Below, piece by piece: positions 36,468 to 51,400 of a stretch of DNA of 64,000 nucleotides (within the stretch, counting starts at the first letter, position 1; each line of letters opens with the position of its first letter). The stretch is from Lamellibrachia columna (Eukaryota > Annelida > Polychaeta > Sabellida > Siboglinidae): the NCBI GenBank assembly GCA_963662155.1, contig OY759273.1:28991544-29055543 (forward strand), written 5' to 3'. The notes under the pieces were generated by a model. It made no database searches and had not been told where the DNA came from. It was given only the letters and a program-made list of their open reading frames with translations. The translations under genes were made by a program, and so were the position numbers.

Positions 36468-39400
36468 CTGCAACAATACAGCATGGTAGGATTCACGAGA
36501 TTCGATGACAGAGGTCGGCAGGTGAGGTTATATTTAAAGCGGCTTTCATATTTAAATCTAGTATCTGCTATGACATTTGTATAAATATTTTATCTAGTTT
36601 TGATGAAATCATAGAACCATTAAATTATTTTGACTGGGCCCTGTCAAAAAAGGCAAAACTTGCTTTGCCTCTGTATACGGCATAAGGCTAGTCACACTTT
36701 GGCCTTCAAGTTAAAATTATCTAAACAAAATCAGTGGGGTACTGAATCATGCGAACTGCTGTGCATTGAAGGGAAATCATCTATGATCTATATACCATGC
36801 ATATGCTGTTATGCCTCAACATAGAGCCATTGTTGGTTTCATAGTCAGAGGCCAAGGCAGTTCACCCAGCTGTATAAGTAGCTTGCTGGCTTTAGGCAGT
36901 GTTTGAAAGTAAATAAATAGTAATGATTAATTGCAACGAGGCTGAACACATGTTGACTGTTCACATGGCTGCTAGTATCAATATGAGCTGTACCATATTG
37001 ATGGATATAGTAGTGTTGGTGTCTGGGGCGATCACGCCCATCAAGCAAAGCACATCCACAAGTGGCAATCACGGGAAGGGCCCAGAACTAATTATTATTT
37101 AATCATTAATTATTATTATAACTAATTATTATTATACTTTCAACAACATCATTATATATCGCGGCATGTGCCAACCTTGCGACGCAATGTGCGTTTGAGT
37201 GCCTGCGAGATGGGGTTATCTGTGTAGCGGTGTCGCCAGTCGTAGGCTCCTGGTCGCTTCAATGGTTGGTCAGCGTATGGCTCAACGCCGAATCCCTCAC
37301 ATTCCTGCTCTCGGGCCTGCAATCTCCGGTCAATCTGACCAATCTGGTTGACGTGGCGCTCGATCACATTAATTGCATTGGGCGTGGCCAATGCCTCGAT
37401 GTTGCGATGTCGCAAATTAGTGGTGCTGCCGAGGTTCCTATCTCCACCAGTGGCACCATCCAGTGTCATATCTGTGTAGATAACTTCGTCGTCGCTGCAT
37501 GGACCAACAAAAATAGTTCTCATTCAGTAAACTCTGTTTTTGACATTAAATGGTATGCTTGCAGTTTCTCATCATTATAAACATTGGTGAAAAGAATTTT
37601 GTGTTAAAACCAGGAATATTTAATTATTATATTTAACTGACTTTGTTACTTTCATTAACAGCGTTGTGTTATATTAAAATCAGACAACTCTAGTTAACTA
37701 CTGACTGATATATTACTTTGTAGTACTTATTCTGCATCTTGCATTTCAAATAATTAGCAAAAATTAATTATAATGTTATTTCCATACTGGCCACTTTTGT
37801 ACAAAAATGCACAAATCAAAAGAAAAAAAAAAAATCATAAAATAAAAACATTTTAAACAGTCTCTAAACAATATGATGAAATAAGTTAGGTTTCACGCTA
37901 TTTTAAGAAAAGATAAAAAATAATGCCAGACAATGCACTTGGTACAAGCAAAGATCATTGACTAACAATCAATTTGTTCAATTATCACACCTGTAGTCGC
38001 CTGGCATGTCGAACATGGAATGCGGCTTCATCATCTCACTGACAGTATTGACGACTTGTGAAGATGTCAGCTTGGCTGTGCGTTTGTTGTTGAGGATGAG
38101 GTCCTTGGCGGTGGGACGACTCCCCCAGATGCCCAGCTCTGTGATGGCGATGAGCTGCAGAAATGTGCCCCAGCGATGTATCAACATGCCAATGAGCTGT
38201 AGCACCAGCACGAACATGAAGAAGATCATGAAGACAAAGCCGAGCGGCTGGGTCTTGAGGCCGAACACCTCCATCTCGCTGAGAGAGTCACTCGTCTGAA
38301 GCATGTAGTTGAAGAGCACCCACAGCCCGTTGATGAGCCAGAACGCGAACGACACGTTGTTGCGCAGCATTATCAGTTCGTCCGCCATCTTCTTCTCATA
38401 CTTGGCATCCTTCTTCAGTGGCTTCAGATACTTCTTGATGAGTTGCTGCCAGAACTGGGTCTCCCGCTCCTCCAGGTACTCCACAGTACTGCCCATGGAC
38501 GTCCACTTCTGGATCCACACTGGATCAGTATCCGGATCATCTTTGTGGGCGGGCTTCTTGACTGGAGCAGGCAGATCCTCAGGTTGCAGCTGTGGTACTT
38601 CTTCAGACAGTTGTTGCTCCGGTGGTTGCATCTCCACGTCTTGCAGGCGGCGCTGACCAGCATCCGTGTCTGAATCCGAATCCTCCAGTGCGGTTCCACT
38701 GGCCATCCGATAATTAAGTTTCTTCAGGTCCTTATGGATGGTATGCAGGGCGCGTAAGATTTCCGTCTGGGTCTCGTTCACTTCCTTCTTCCCCGAGAAG
38801 ATAGTCGTTATCAATTCCCGAAGCTCAGACATCAGAGACTTTGTGTCGAAAGATAAGAACGATAACCAGCCTCGCTTCTTCTTCTTCTTCTCCTCTTCTT
38901 TTTTCTTCTCTTCCTCCAGCTGAGCCTTCGTCTTCTTCTTGGCCACTTCTCGCGTGCCCCATGAGACGACGTTCATGTTACTGAAGGAGTAGACAATGAG
39001 CACCAGATAGCCGGCCGGGATGCACAAGTAATAGATGAGTCCATAGGCAAGGCACGAGAACTCATATGGGTGGATGGTGCCGGCGAACACGAAGCATAGT
39101 GACAGGATGGCGAGGAAGATGAGACTGGGATCGAGGATCCCCTTTGAGGCGATTCCTTCGAGGATCCCCACGGCCACGACCGTCATGACGCAGGAATAGA
39201 ATGTGGTGAGGAACGCACACACCAACAGCTGAGTCTTAGACTTGGTCGTGAACGATATGATCAGGTGGAAGATCACGGGCAGCAGTGACATGGAGAACGA
39301 CTGCCACTTCTGCAGGGACATGACAGTCTCGAAGGCAGTGGCTATGGCCAGGATGACGGTGGCTGGTCCAAGAACCGTTGCCACCATCAGGCCAAACTGG

Positions 39401-42400
39401 TAGGCGATGTAGAAGTAACTGATGTTGTCGTTCATCAGTACAGTGTTGTGACTGTTTGATAGCAGATCAATGACGTTCGCCATTGTGGACGGCGTCCATC
39501 GACGACGCTGGTTAAAGAACTCATTGAAACCCTCCGGGGCATACGTGAGGGCGTCCGACGCTGCGGTGTAGTCGACTCTGTATCCCTGCTGCAGCAATAG
39601 GGTGCACAGCCATCTGTCCTCACCTGAAAATTTTAAAGTTTTCAATGAAACTTGTCCTCTGTCACCAATGTGCACTGATTTACATTGCACTGGTTAAACT
39701 ATCCAAACATTCGTCATCTACACATTAGCTGCAAAGAAACAAATCAAGGATAAACTCAAGAACCAATTGAACATCAAATTAGAAAGAGATGGTGGAGCTG
39801 GATAGGCCATACTCTCAGAAAACCAACACATTATAAGACAGGCACTAACGTGGAACCCTCGGGGCAGTAGGAAAAAGCGGAGAAACACCTGATGCAGAAA
39901 ATGGAAGGAGAAATGGCAAAGGCAGGGTGTAGGTGGAAGCAACTGGAAAAGCAAGCCCAAAAACGGTTCTGGTGGAAAGTAGTCATTAATGTCCTATGCT
40001 CCGCCAGGGAGTGAAAACTAGATGTCTTCTAGTCATGTCAACCAGTGGTAGATAACGATTCTTTGAAAGTCTCCTATCTCCAAAAGGAACAAATAACCCC
40101 AAAAGTCGCATTTCTGTGAATTGCAATTATATGAACTATTTTCCTGGATATGGTGAGGTAAATGTTACAGTGTATATAGACGGATGGCATAAAAAAGTCA
40201 TGCAATTGTATCCAAGTGTTGTGTGGGAGCCAGCATTGGAAGTTTATTGTTAGGTGTGGGGCATGAACAGGTTATGCAATAATTGTACCCATGATGTTTT
40301 AACTTTTGGCATGGTACAAGGGGTACTAACATAATGGGACCATCCGTAGATGTTTATTAATTTTTATTGGCTAATGCTGACCTTGTGATGTGGTGGGAAA
40401 GTTACCAAGCGATGGGTATAAGCGCGAAGTAAAGTGTATTCAGGAGAGGGGCCTGGCAAGGCCTGGTATGATGAGTGCGCCGTTAATCACGAAGTTGCAA
40501 AACCCTCTACAACTTTGATCCCAGACAACACAATGCCACGTCGGTAATTACAGCGCATTGTTTGACTGTATGCGTTGACCATCTGCATCAGCCACATCTC
40601 ATTTTCTGCTACCTACTGACTGCTTGCGACTGTTCAGCTATCTTTCTGTGTATGACAACAGTGCGTCCACATGAGCCATCTTCATGGCACGTTCGTCGTC
40701 TCCATGTCATGTTGATGGCCGGCTTACAGAGCATACAGCCAACTGTTCAGCTGCCTTCCCCTTGCACGCGACACCAGTATGTCAGCATGAGACGTCAGCA
40801 TGACACGTTCACCGTCTCCACGACATACTGAAGGCTGGTCTACTGTGCATCTAGTTGACCGTTCAGCTGTCTTCTCTTCGTGCGACACCAGAGCGTCCGC
40901 GTCAGCCGTTGTCACGAAACATCGCTGTCTCCATGACCTATTGACATCCGGCCGACTGACGGCCACATCATGCAACTGACGGTCACATCAGTTATCAACC
41001 TACTCAACCCAGCAGATTAACGCGAAGGGTATTGTTGACTTTGTGTGTCATAGGATATGCTTTTGTTTTCGGAACATTGTGCAATATGTCTTTCTGCTTG
41101 TGACGGATTTCTTAACACTGATGTCTGTGCTACAGTTATGAAGGGGAATAGCCTCAACTGTGAATGTTAAAGTAAACATAGTTTTTGTTTGTTTTGAGGG
41201 TATTGCCAACCTGTTCTGGAGTTAGTTTCTTTATTTCATTTGTATAATTTTTAAATATGTTTTGATTCATTATAAACACTTTCATGTTTATTAACATGGT
41301 GTTGTCTCTCATTTGTGGAAAATTCATATACCCTCATATGTTGAGCTTAATTTAAGTACAGCCCGCCCCTAGTATTTGAGCCACTTTGCACGGACCTCCA
41401 CTGAAATCTGTGACAGTTAGTTTAACAAGAGATTCAACATGACTGCCATCCAAGGCAATGGCCCAGATGGCAAGTGGACAAGGAAGCCATTGGCTTATCA
41501 AGAGTCCAACAATGTTCATTTATGTATAACCTGCCCTCCTGAGATATGTGTCGACCTTGTTTTAAACGTATTCACGCTGCTAGCATTGCACAATCTGTAG
41601 AATTTTTTTTTCATTCATTTATTGTCCTCCCTGAGAATGTGTACTTCCTGATATCATTAATTTATTGTCCTCCGTGAGAATGAGTACTTCCTGATATCAT
41701 TAATTTATTGTCCTCCATGAGAATGAGTACTTTCCGACATCCATTCTATGCTGCTCCTTTACTAATGTTACCTCATATCCTCTAGTTCTACTATCTATCT
41801 TGAGTGAGAAAACAATATTTCTATCAATATTTTCATACCCATTCAATCTCTTAAAAATTTCAATTTGATATCTTCTTAACCGCCTTGTCTTTAGGGTTGT
41901 CAAACCGCATTCTTTTAGGCATTCTTCATAACTAAGGTCTCACAGTTCTGGAATCATTTCAGTTACTCTCCTCTGTATTCATTCAAGCGTATCTATATCC
42001 TACGTATGATATGGTCTCCAAGCTTGTACGGTAGTACCTAGAACAGTATCTCCCATTTTATAGTTTACATCCAAGTTCCCATGGCCTGTGTGTAGGCATT
42101 TACATTTCCCAAAATTTAATAACATCTGCCATTTTTCAAACCATTTAAATAATTTGTCTAGCATCTAGATCGTTTTGTAAATGTTGTTTAACACCATCAT
42201 TTTTAACTTTTCTAAACACTTTTGTGTCATCAGCAAATTTTAGTACGCTGCTTGTTATATTACCTTCCAAGTCATTGATTTATATTAAGAATAAAAAAGG
42301 TCCTAATACTGATCCTTGTGGTACCCCACTCAAAACTGATTTCCAGTTTGAATCCTCCCCATCTAATATAACGCACTGTCTTCTGTCAGTCAGCCATTGT

Positions 42401-45400
42401 TCTATCCAGTCGATTATGCCATCCCCGATGCCATATAGGCTTTTAAGTAGTAATCTTTGATGTGGCACTTTGTCAGAAGCTTTCTGAAAATCTAAGTAGA
42501 TAATATCTACTGGTGATACCTTGTCTATCCACTTAGTGATTTCTTCCAAAAAACATAACATATTTGTTAAGCATGACTTCGCTTTTAGGAATCCTTGTCC
42601 AGATGGATTTAATAATTTATGCCTACCAAGGAAATCCACCATATGGTCTTTAATTAACCTTTCTAATAATTTACAAATCACTGATGTTAAACTCACTGGT
42701 CTGAAATTCTCTGACTTATTTCTCAAACCCTCTTTAAATAATAGTATGATGTTTACTTCTTTCCATTCAAAAGGAACCATTCCCTCTTAAATAATTTTAA
42801 TGACAAGTTGAATACTCTTGCAAGTGGAATACTAATTTGTTCTACTGTTTCCATTGGTAGTTTTGGCGGAATACCATCCACTCCAGGTGATTTATTATCC
42901 TTCATTGCCTTTATTTTCTTAGCTAACATTTCAGGAGTTACAATTAACTGCCTAAATAGTCCAATTTAGCCTCATTGAATTTAGCATCTGGAACTAGTAA
43001 TGAACTAATACTCTGGTAAACACTGAACTGAAGTATCCATTTAGGTCTTCTCCAATTAAAAAACATTGTGATATGATATTTCCAGCACTGTCTTCTGGTG
43101 GTCCAACCTTGTCTCGGACGTTGTGTTTACTCCTAACATATGCATACAAACTTTTGCTGTAATTTTTTATGTTACATGCACATTTTTTTTCCATAGCTTT
43201 TAGATTTTCTAATTTCAATCATAGCTGCATTAACATGATTAAGTGCTTCTTTGTAATTTCTGTAGTCTTCATCCTTTCTGGCATGCTTATAAACCCTCCA
43301 CATAGTTTGCTTATACATTATTTTTTTAATAACTTTCCATTGTATGTGACCGTGGTTAAAATCTCCGATTATGATACATTCCCCTTCACTCATTTTATAT
43401 ATTGTTTTATATTTTTATGTTATCCTCTTTGTTTATTTTTGGACATCAGTAAACTAATCCAATAGTTAACGTTGAATTTCCTGTAACTATATTGCATCAA
43501 ACAGCTTCATCGCAATCTGGTTCCCTTTCTAAGTCTTTTTTGTAAGCCTGAATAGATTCTTTAATATAATTAATATAGTAAAATAACTCTCCCTCCCCTT
43601 CTTCCTATTTGATCTCTCATAAACAAACACTGTCAGTCCTAATTCAACATCTGCTATGTCTTTGTTGGCCCATGATTCGGTTATACCAATTATACGAGGG
43701 TCAATATCTTCTACCATGTTTAGGTTTTCTTATTTACTATGCTCCTTGCATTTAAATGCACACATTTATAACCAGCTTCAGAAATGTTTTCCGGACATTT
43801 TGTTACTGGTTTGTGTGTACAAGTGGCCTCTTATCCTGCTTGAGGCACCTCTAAGTAACCCACCTGTGTTTCTAGTTTAAACAGTGTTGGTGCTCTTACC
43901 TTGATCATACTGCAGGAAGTGAACGGCTTCGGTGGGTCTGGCAGTGTATCGCTTCATGACGTTGTCGTCAAGCAGGGCTGAACCACGGAACAGACTGAAA
44001 CAGCCAGGACTACAGAGCACGCATCCCAGCACATGCTCCGTCGACTTCTGGAACCAATGTCCGATCGCATACTCAAACACCTGGTACCAAACCATTGGAC
44101 CTACAAACACACGCGGCAGCTGGATTGTAATAATTATTATTTTGGTTCCTTTATAGTGCATATTCCTGTACTAGGCAGATCAATGTTTTACAAAAAAAAT
44201 AATACATAAATAAAAATGCACATAATTATGCTTATAATTCTTATAATTATCACAAATATATATATTACATATTGTTATAAAAAAATCTACCGGTGGTTAA
44301 AATATAGTATACTTGATCACATATTAAAATAATATAATAATTATATTTAATATTGTTCAATTAAAGAAAATATGTTAAAATTTGATATTGTAAAACGATT
44401 GTAGCAACTTATTAGTGCCACTGGTCTTAAAATAATTGGTGGGTATTGAGTGTTCATTTAAACATCTGCAGCCTGCAGGTCCTTACAGACGTGCACAGTA
44501 ACAGGCAGCCTTCTTGTACCTTGCAGCCTGCAGGTCCTTACAGACGTGCACAGTAACAGGCAGCCTTCTTGTACCTTGCAGCCTGCAGGTCCTTACAGAC
44601 GTGCACAGTAACAGGCAGCCTTCTTGTACCTTGCAGCCTGCAGGTCCTTACAGACGTGCACAGTAACAGGCAGCCTTCTTGTACCTTGCAGCCTGCAGGT
44701 CCTTACAGACGTGCACAGTAACAGGCAGCCTTCTTGTACCTTGCAGCCTGCAGGTCCTTACAGACGTGCACAGTAACAGGCAGCCTTCTTGTACCTTGCA
44801 GCCTGCAGGTCCTTACAGACGTGCACAGTAACAGGCAGCCTTCTTGTACCTTGCAGCAACGGGCCATGAATAATTGAATGTCAGGGTTTCACAAGGCCAG
44901 ATTTCTGAATGATACAGTTTCCAAAAAGGTTTCTCAACAAAGCAACCGTTTCAGTAATTCCCTATTGGATTTAATTTGGCAAGGATATAAAAGAAAATTG
45001 CAGAAGCAAGCTTTATTAATAAGGTTGCTGGGATGGCTAACGTGTCAGATGATTTTTTTCATAATAATAGCTTGGAAATACAGTCAAATACTGAACTGAA
45101 CGTCGCCATCACAAATACATTGCAGTATGATGCCAACCTAAATTAACTTGTTCGATGCCTACCCATATTAACTTGTTCTTAATCTGTGGTTAAGTTAGTT
45201 TATTCTGCAGTTGATGCTGTAAATGAACCCGCCTGTAGCTGTAATCTGGTGATCCGGCCCCATAACGGGTCAATCAAATGATCTTGTGCACATGTAAACA
45301 ACTAACTATGGGCCCCACACTGGGCTGGCATAATCCGATCTTGATAGACGCCAAACACATAACAAATGCAAGTTGAAGCGCTATGTGATGCAAGATTAAC

Positions 45401-48400
45401 GGGGACATGTCAATATTTGAAATGGCTGTTATGTTTTGTCAACTATACGTAAATTTCAATCATGATACAATCCATGACATTTATGTTATCACTAACAACC
45501 ATGAAATGTTACCTAATTGTTTTTTTTATAAAATGGAATGAACTATCCATGAGCAAAATCCCACGGGGTTCTGGAACGAATGGTAGAGGGGTTGTCTCAA
45601 AACTGTTCTAGTAACTTTTGCCTTTCATTAAAAATTCTGCTAAAATCTTCCAGGTCCTGGTTCATGTTAACCAAAATAGCTTGTGGGATCTGACACTGTC
45701 ATACTTATATGTATGTAATTTATTTGTTTGGCAGTTTTCTCAAAATTATATAAGATGGCATTTTGTGGGTATTTTTTCATATTTACAAAACGTCATGAAA
45801 CATCACCAAATAAATGAAAAACGTTTTACTAATCTGGAGTATTATATAGTATTTCAACTCCAACTTGTGAAGAAATGGTTGGTTTATCTTAACAACTTTT
45901 ACCGAAACTACTCAATTCAAGACAAGGATAGAATAGCCACGCCAGCTATCTTAAAGTTCCCTCCCCAATTAATTTTTTACTTGTCACATTTTAGAATAAT
46001 ACATCGAAACATTGAACCTATCTAGTGTTCACTATGACATGCTAGCTTGTTTGTGAACATGTCTTATTAAGTTTGGATGAAATCGTCTAAAAAAACAATT
46101 GAATTATTTTTGACCTGGCCCAGTTGAAATTGTGCGAAGAGGGCAAAACTGGTATAACATAAGTCTATTTACACTTTCTCAAGTTAACTGATCGAATGAT
46201 CAAAGTCAACTCTTCTGATTATTTTATCATAAGTTTGCACTCTTCTATTAAATGCACTACAGATTCGAACGACATCAAACCTGATTAATTCATGATGAGC
46301 TAAATGTATTGCACAAACAGCTTCATAGCAGTCATTTGGTAGATACAGTTTTGTTATCTGTACACGCAGTGCTCTACATTTAACTGACTAACCTCTCATA
46401 GAAACAATGGACTTTCGTTTTGCTGAGATAACCATTTTGGTGGCAAATGCATATTAAACCATTTAGGTGGCAAATGCATATTAAACAGACATCAATATTT
46501 TACACAACACAAGTACACATGAGCAATTTGGAAGCTGAAATATGTAACTACATGACTGCAAAGGAGTAATTATGGCTCTAGTAACTGGCAACGGAGGCAC
46601 GCATTCATGCATTCTGTTAACTTGGCACTGGTTATTTTAAATATGTGACTAGTTATTAACACTACTGCCATCTGGTGATCATGTCTTCAACAACTTTGTG
46701 ACCAGATATTCGGTTATCTACTTGTATCTGGTAAGCACACATCATGGCAATATCAACAAAGTCTGGATGATTTCTGAGAGAATACAATTAAGGCATTGCT
46801 GTGGTGGCCATTGTGTGTGGGTTGAAAAAGATCGAAATATATTCAACATCTTTGGTGCACGTGGTTCCAATTGGGCCTTGACATTTTGAAGAACAAATTG
46901 AATTTGTTTACTAAAATTCACAGCAATCAAACCTTTGCTGAATGTTGCTGAATACATGGAATAGCACTCAAACACTGGGAACCAAGGTGTATGGATTAAT
47001 GAGGTTCCACTGCATGGATATTCTGAAGTTCTATGACATTTTTATGTGCCAGCAACTTAAATTACTCAGGCACACACTAGGTACTGTACATTTCCCTGGC
47101 TATTGATGCGACACTGAACTTGGAAAATTCCACTGGACTTGAGAAAAACCTTTTGTTCAGATTTAAAGTCAATCAATGAGACGGTTCATCTTTGTGAAAT
47201 TTTAGTTAAGCAATACTCAGATATTCTACTTACAAAAAATAATGATTATATTCAACCTAATAAGTGTATTGTATTCAATCTAATAAGTGTATTGTATTCA
47301 ATCTAATAAGTGTATTGTATTCAATCTAATAAGTGTATTGTATTCAATCTAATAAGTGTATTGTATTCAACCTAATAAGTGTATTGTATTCAATCTAATA
47401 AGTGCACAGTATGCTTGAAAAACATTGAGTCATGGAAAAATGTCAAGGAATCTGTTCTTATAAACATACACTAAAATTTTTTTGTCTATAGACAATAAGG
47501 TAATTGTTTAACATTAGTGGTGAAATTTGGTGACTACCCAGGTAGTGCAGAAGTAAAAAGTGGTGCCAACTATTTAATACAATATGGCAACCCTTTTTCA
47601 TGTGTGTGTGTACATAATACTAGGCCCTTAGCCAGCGACCTGTCTGCCCATCTTCAAGATGGGCAAAAGTCTGACGAAGACGGGTAAAATAAAAATAAAG
47701 ACTTTCTTTTACAAAATGGTGTATTTTTCATAATTTTTTTTAACTTGGTCTTAGTGCACGTTGTCGGAATTCGACGAGTGTTATCGGCGGTGAACACCGA
47801 ATAGAATAGCGAATGCCACTGATTTATAAGACTATATTTTTAGCCTTGACATCGTTGGAAAATAATGATACTGCAGCTGGTGTTGGGCATGCTGATCTCT
47901 AATTATTATAATCGTGTGTCATTGGTTGGGAAATACGTTTCTATGGGCTTTCCCAGTGTCGGATAAGCGACATTACGGATGTCGTGGAGCGAGTTCAAAA
48001 TGGCACCTGCCAAGTGAGAGTGAGTGAAAAGATATGTCATTGTCAAAGTTCACGACAGTCAATGCCTTTTTTGCAAATGAACAAGAGTAGCGTTCTGGTG
48101 ACTGTCCCTGAACAATCCGTGGCAGCAGTGTCTTCCACATCCTTTGTTACGGTGGCGGAGATTCACAATGTTGATGTGCCTGGCCCTAGTAACCGAGACG
48201 CTACTGTATTGTTACCCACTGCTGGCATTCCTTGCACTGGCCCATGTGCGATCACGGTTGACTTCGATGTCGAAATCGAGTCGTATTCGGGCTCCGATTC
48301 TCATACACAATTGGAGTGTGCTGTCGTCAGCTGTTTCCCAGTTGTTGAAAGGAAACTCTAATGGCAGGCAAACCCATAGGCAATACTGGTTCTGGATGAT

Positions 48401-51400
48401 TGCTGCTTTTTATCAAAGAAGTAATCTTTTTTGTTATATTTCAATGTATTACTTTCAAAACCTTCATGTGTTGGCTCTTCATTTATTATGTAGATTTGAC
48501 CATATAATAATTTTCGTATTTTTCATTATCATGGCATGTTTTGGCTTGGCAAGACTTCATTGGGCCAATAATGGCTAAACTAGACTTGGCCAGCCATTGA
48601 TAAACCTAATTCGGCCAATAATGGCTGCTGTTGGTTAAAGTGGCATTGGCTTACCAGTGAAAAAACAAATGGGCACAAATGGGTAGAAATAACTCCAAAA
48701 ATCTACTAGCTAGCAGGGCTATGTGACTAAAATATCTGGCAGCACGCAGATATATCTGGTAGCCCATGTGTAGGGCAATTCCTAAACAAAAACCTCATTG
48801 CGACTTTGTTGGCCAATATGTCATTGACATTAATGATGGAAATAGAATGGAAAGCTAATCATACTGGCATATTTCATTGAAGTAATCATTATTGCAATGT
48901 GTACAACTTAAATTGTGCAACAATTAATTTGTTTCACAAACTCACAGGTTTTCATAATATTTGATGTAGCAAACACTTGCGAATATTGTTGAGGAAAGGC
49001 ACCTGATCAACTGAAATTGCACATTAATTTTTACATAATTTAAGTTGCATATTAATTTTTACACATTTAAAAAAAGTTGTACATGAATCATAGCCCTATG
49101 GGTGTCAAAACCGGGGGAAGGGGGGACACAAATATTTTGGTGGGTATATGTTGTCCCCTAACATGGTTGCAGAAACCAACTTAGACCCCCCAATTAACAT
49201 CCAACAGCTTCCTACACAGATGCTAATTGTTACACAATTTAAGTTACACATTAAAATAACATGGCACCAGGAGAGATAACATTTGGGATTGTACCGTTAA
49301 GTAAAATACTATTATTTCTAAATGCTGTATAAATAGCAGGGGTATAACATTGTTACAGATCACTTCATTAAGGTAAGGATCTTCCAAGTTGCTCTAGATA
49401 ATTACAAACATAAAAAAAATTATGAAAAACAGTCCCTTTGTTTTAACCATTTCAGTATAACAGTCTGAATTTCTGGTCATGCGGTGTGTGACGCTACAGT
49501 AGGATAGGCCGGATTGTCGGCATTGGCTACGTTCATCATTTAAATCACTTTTACTCATAATTATCCACTACATGGAGCCACTTAATTATTAGCTATTCAG
49601 TAGCAGCAATCGTTGATTATTGCTCAATATAATTTTACATAGATTTTCGCGGTTTTTAAATGATGAATTATCAAAATCTATGATGGCCGCAAAGGCAGTA
49701 TTACCTCAACTGACAATTTACCGCCGTATGTTTTGGACAGATTGATAATTTTAGCGACGAATCTTTGTCAGATATTGACGATTGAAACAACGATGATGTT
49801 GGCGAGCTTAGCGACCGAGCCAGAGGCGAAATGGATACTGACAGCGGGAGTATTTTCGATAGCTACTCGGACATCAGTGATGATGAAAATGACGGTGTAA
49901 ACCTTGAGTATGAGCTGCACACTGTATTATCAATGCTGGATGATGCGTCGTTGCCAGATTTTTATTTTTCTAAGAAGGAAAAGGTGTCTGTGAATCTGTC
50001 AACATGCAAAGTTTGATTGGGATCAATCCAGTAGTGATGGATGTGTTAGCAAATATACAAATAAACACTTCTGTCATATATGTATAAAATACAGATAAAT
50101 AACATGTTTTTCATTTTCTTATACTCCTCAAAATGTACTTGATAGTGTATTTTATATCATAGTACATTCCTGTAACATGACCAACATGAGTAGTTTACAT
50201 TAAATATGTACATTGTTATACAACTGTGTTCAGCATGGAACTGCAAACATTTTTAAATTGTGAAACCACCTTACCACATTCAACGATAATGGCAGTGGAA
50301 TAACAACATAATACCACATTCAACAATAATGGCAGTGGCATAACAACATAGTACCACATTCAATGATAATGGCAATGGAATAACAACATAGTACCACATT
50401 CAATGATAATGGCAATGGAATAACAACATAGTACCACATTCAATGATAATGGCAGTGGAATAACAACATAGTACCACATTCAACCATAATGGCAGTGGAA
50501 TAACAACATAGTACCACATTCAACCATAATGGCAGTGGAATAACAACATAGTACCACATTCAACCATAATGGCAGTGGAATAACAACATAGTACCACATT
50601 CAACCATAATGGCAGTGGAATAACAACATAGTACCACATTCAACCATAATGGCAGTGGCATAACAACATAGTACCACATTCAACCATAATGGCAGTGGAA
50701 TAACAACATAGTACCACATTCAACCATAATGGCAGTGGAATAACAACATAGTACCACATTCAACCATAATGGCAGTGGAATAACAACATAGTACCACATT
50801 CAACCATAATGGCAGTGGAATAACAACATAGTACCACATTCAACCATAATGGCAGTGGAATAACAACATAGTACCACATTCAACCATAATGGCAGTGGCA
50901 TAACAACATAGTACCACATTCAACCATAATGGCAGTGGAATAACAACATAGTACCACATTCAACCATAATGGCAGTGGAATAACAACATAGTACCACATT
51001 CAACCATAATGGCAATGGAATAACAACATAGTACCACATTCAACCATAATGGCAGTGGCATAACAACATAGTACCACATTCAACCATAATGGCAGTGGAA
51101 TAACAACATGCATAGAAGCTTCAAGTCTGCGGGAACAACTGGGTAGGGAGAATTACAGGAATAAATAGGGTGGATTGAAGGAGGATGAATGACACGAGGG
51201 AAGTCATTGGGACATCAATCAGCCACTTGGTGTGGATGGAGGAGGGCTGACTACCAAAGAGAGCAGATGAGGGGAGAAAGCTGCCATTGGGGAGAAGTGG
51301 AAAGCTGGGGCTGAGCAGCAGTACAGGAACTAGCCTCACCCTATTATAAAGGGAGCAACGCGGATAACACACGCACGCACGCATGCACACACACAGTCAA

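Noticed and set aside
36156..36600. Plus-strand frames with hydrophobic Met/Val-rich stretches
   Set aside because: They are the complement of the His/Arg/Asp-rich exon of gene A and of its simple repeat.
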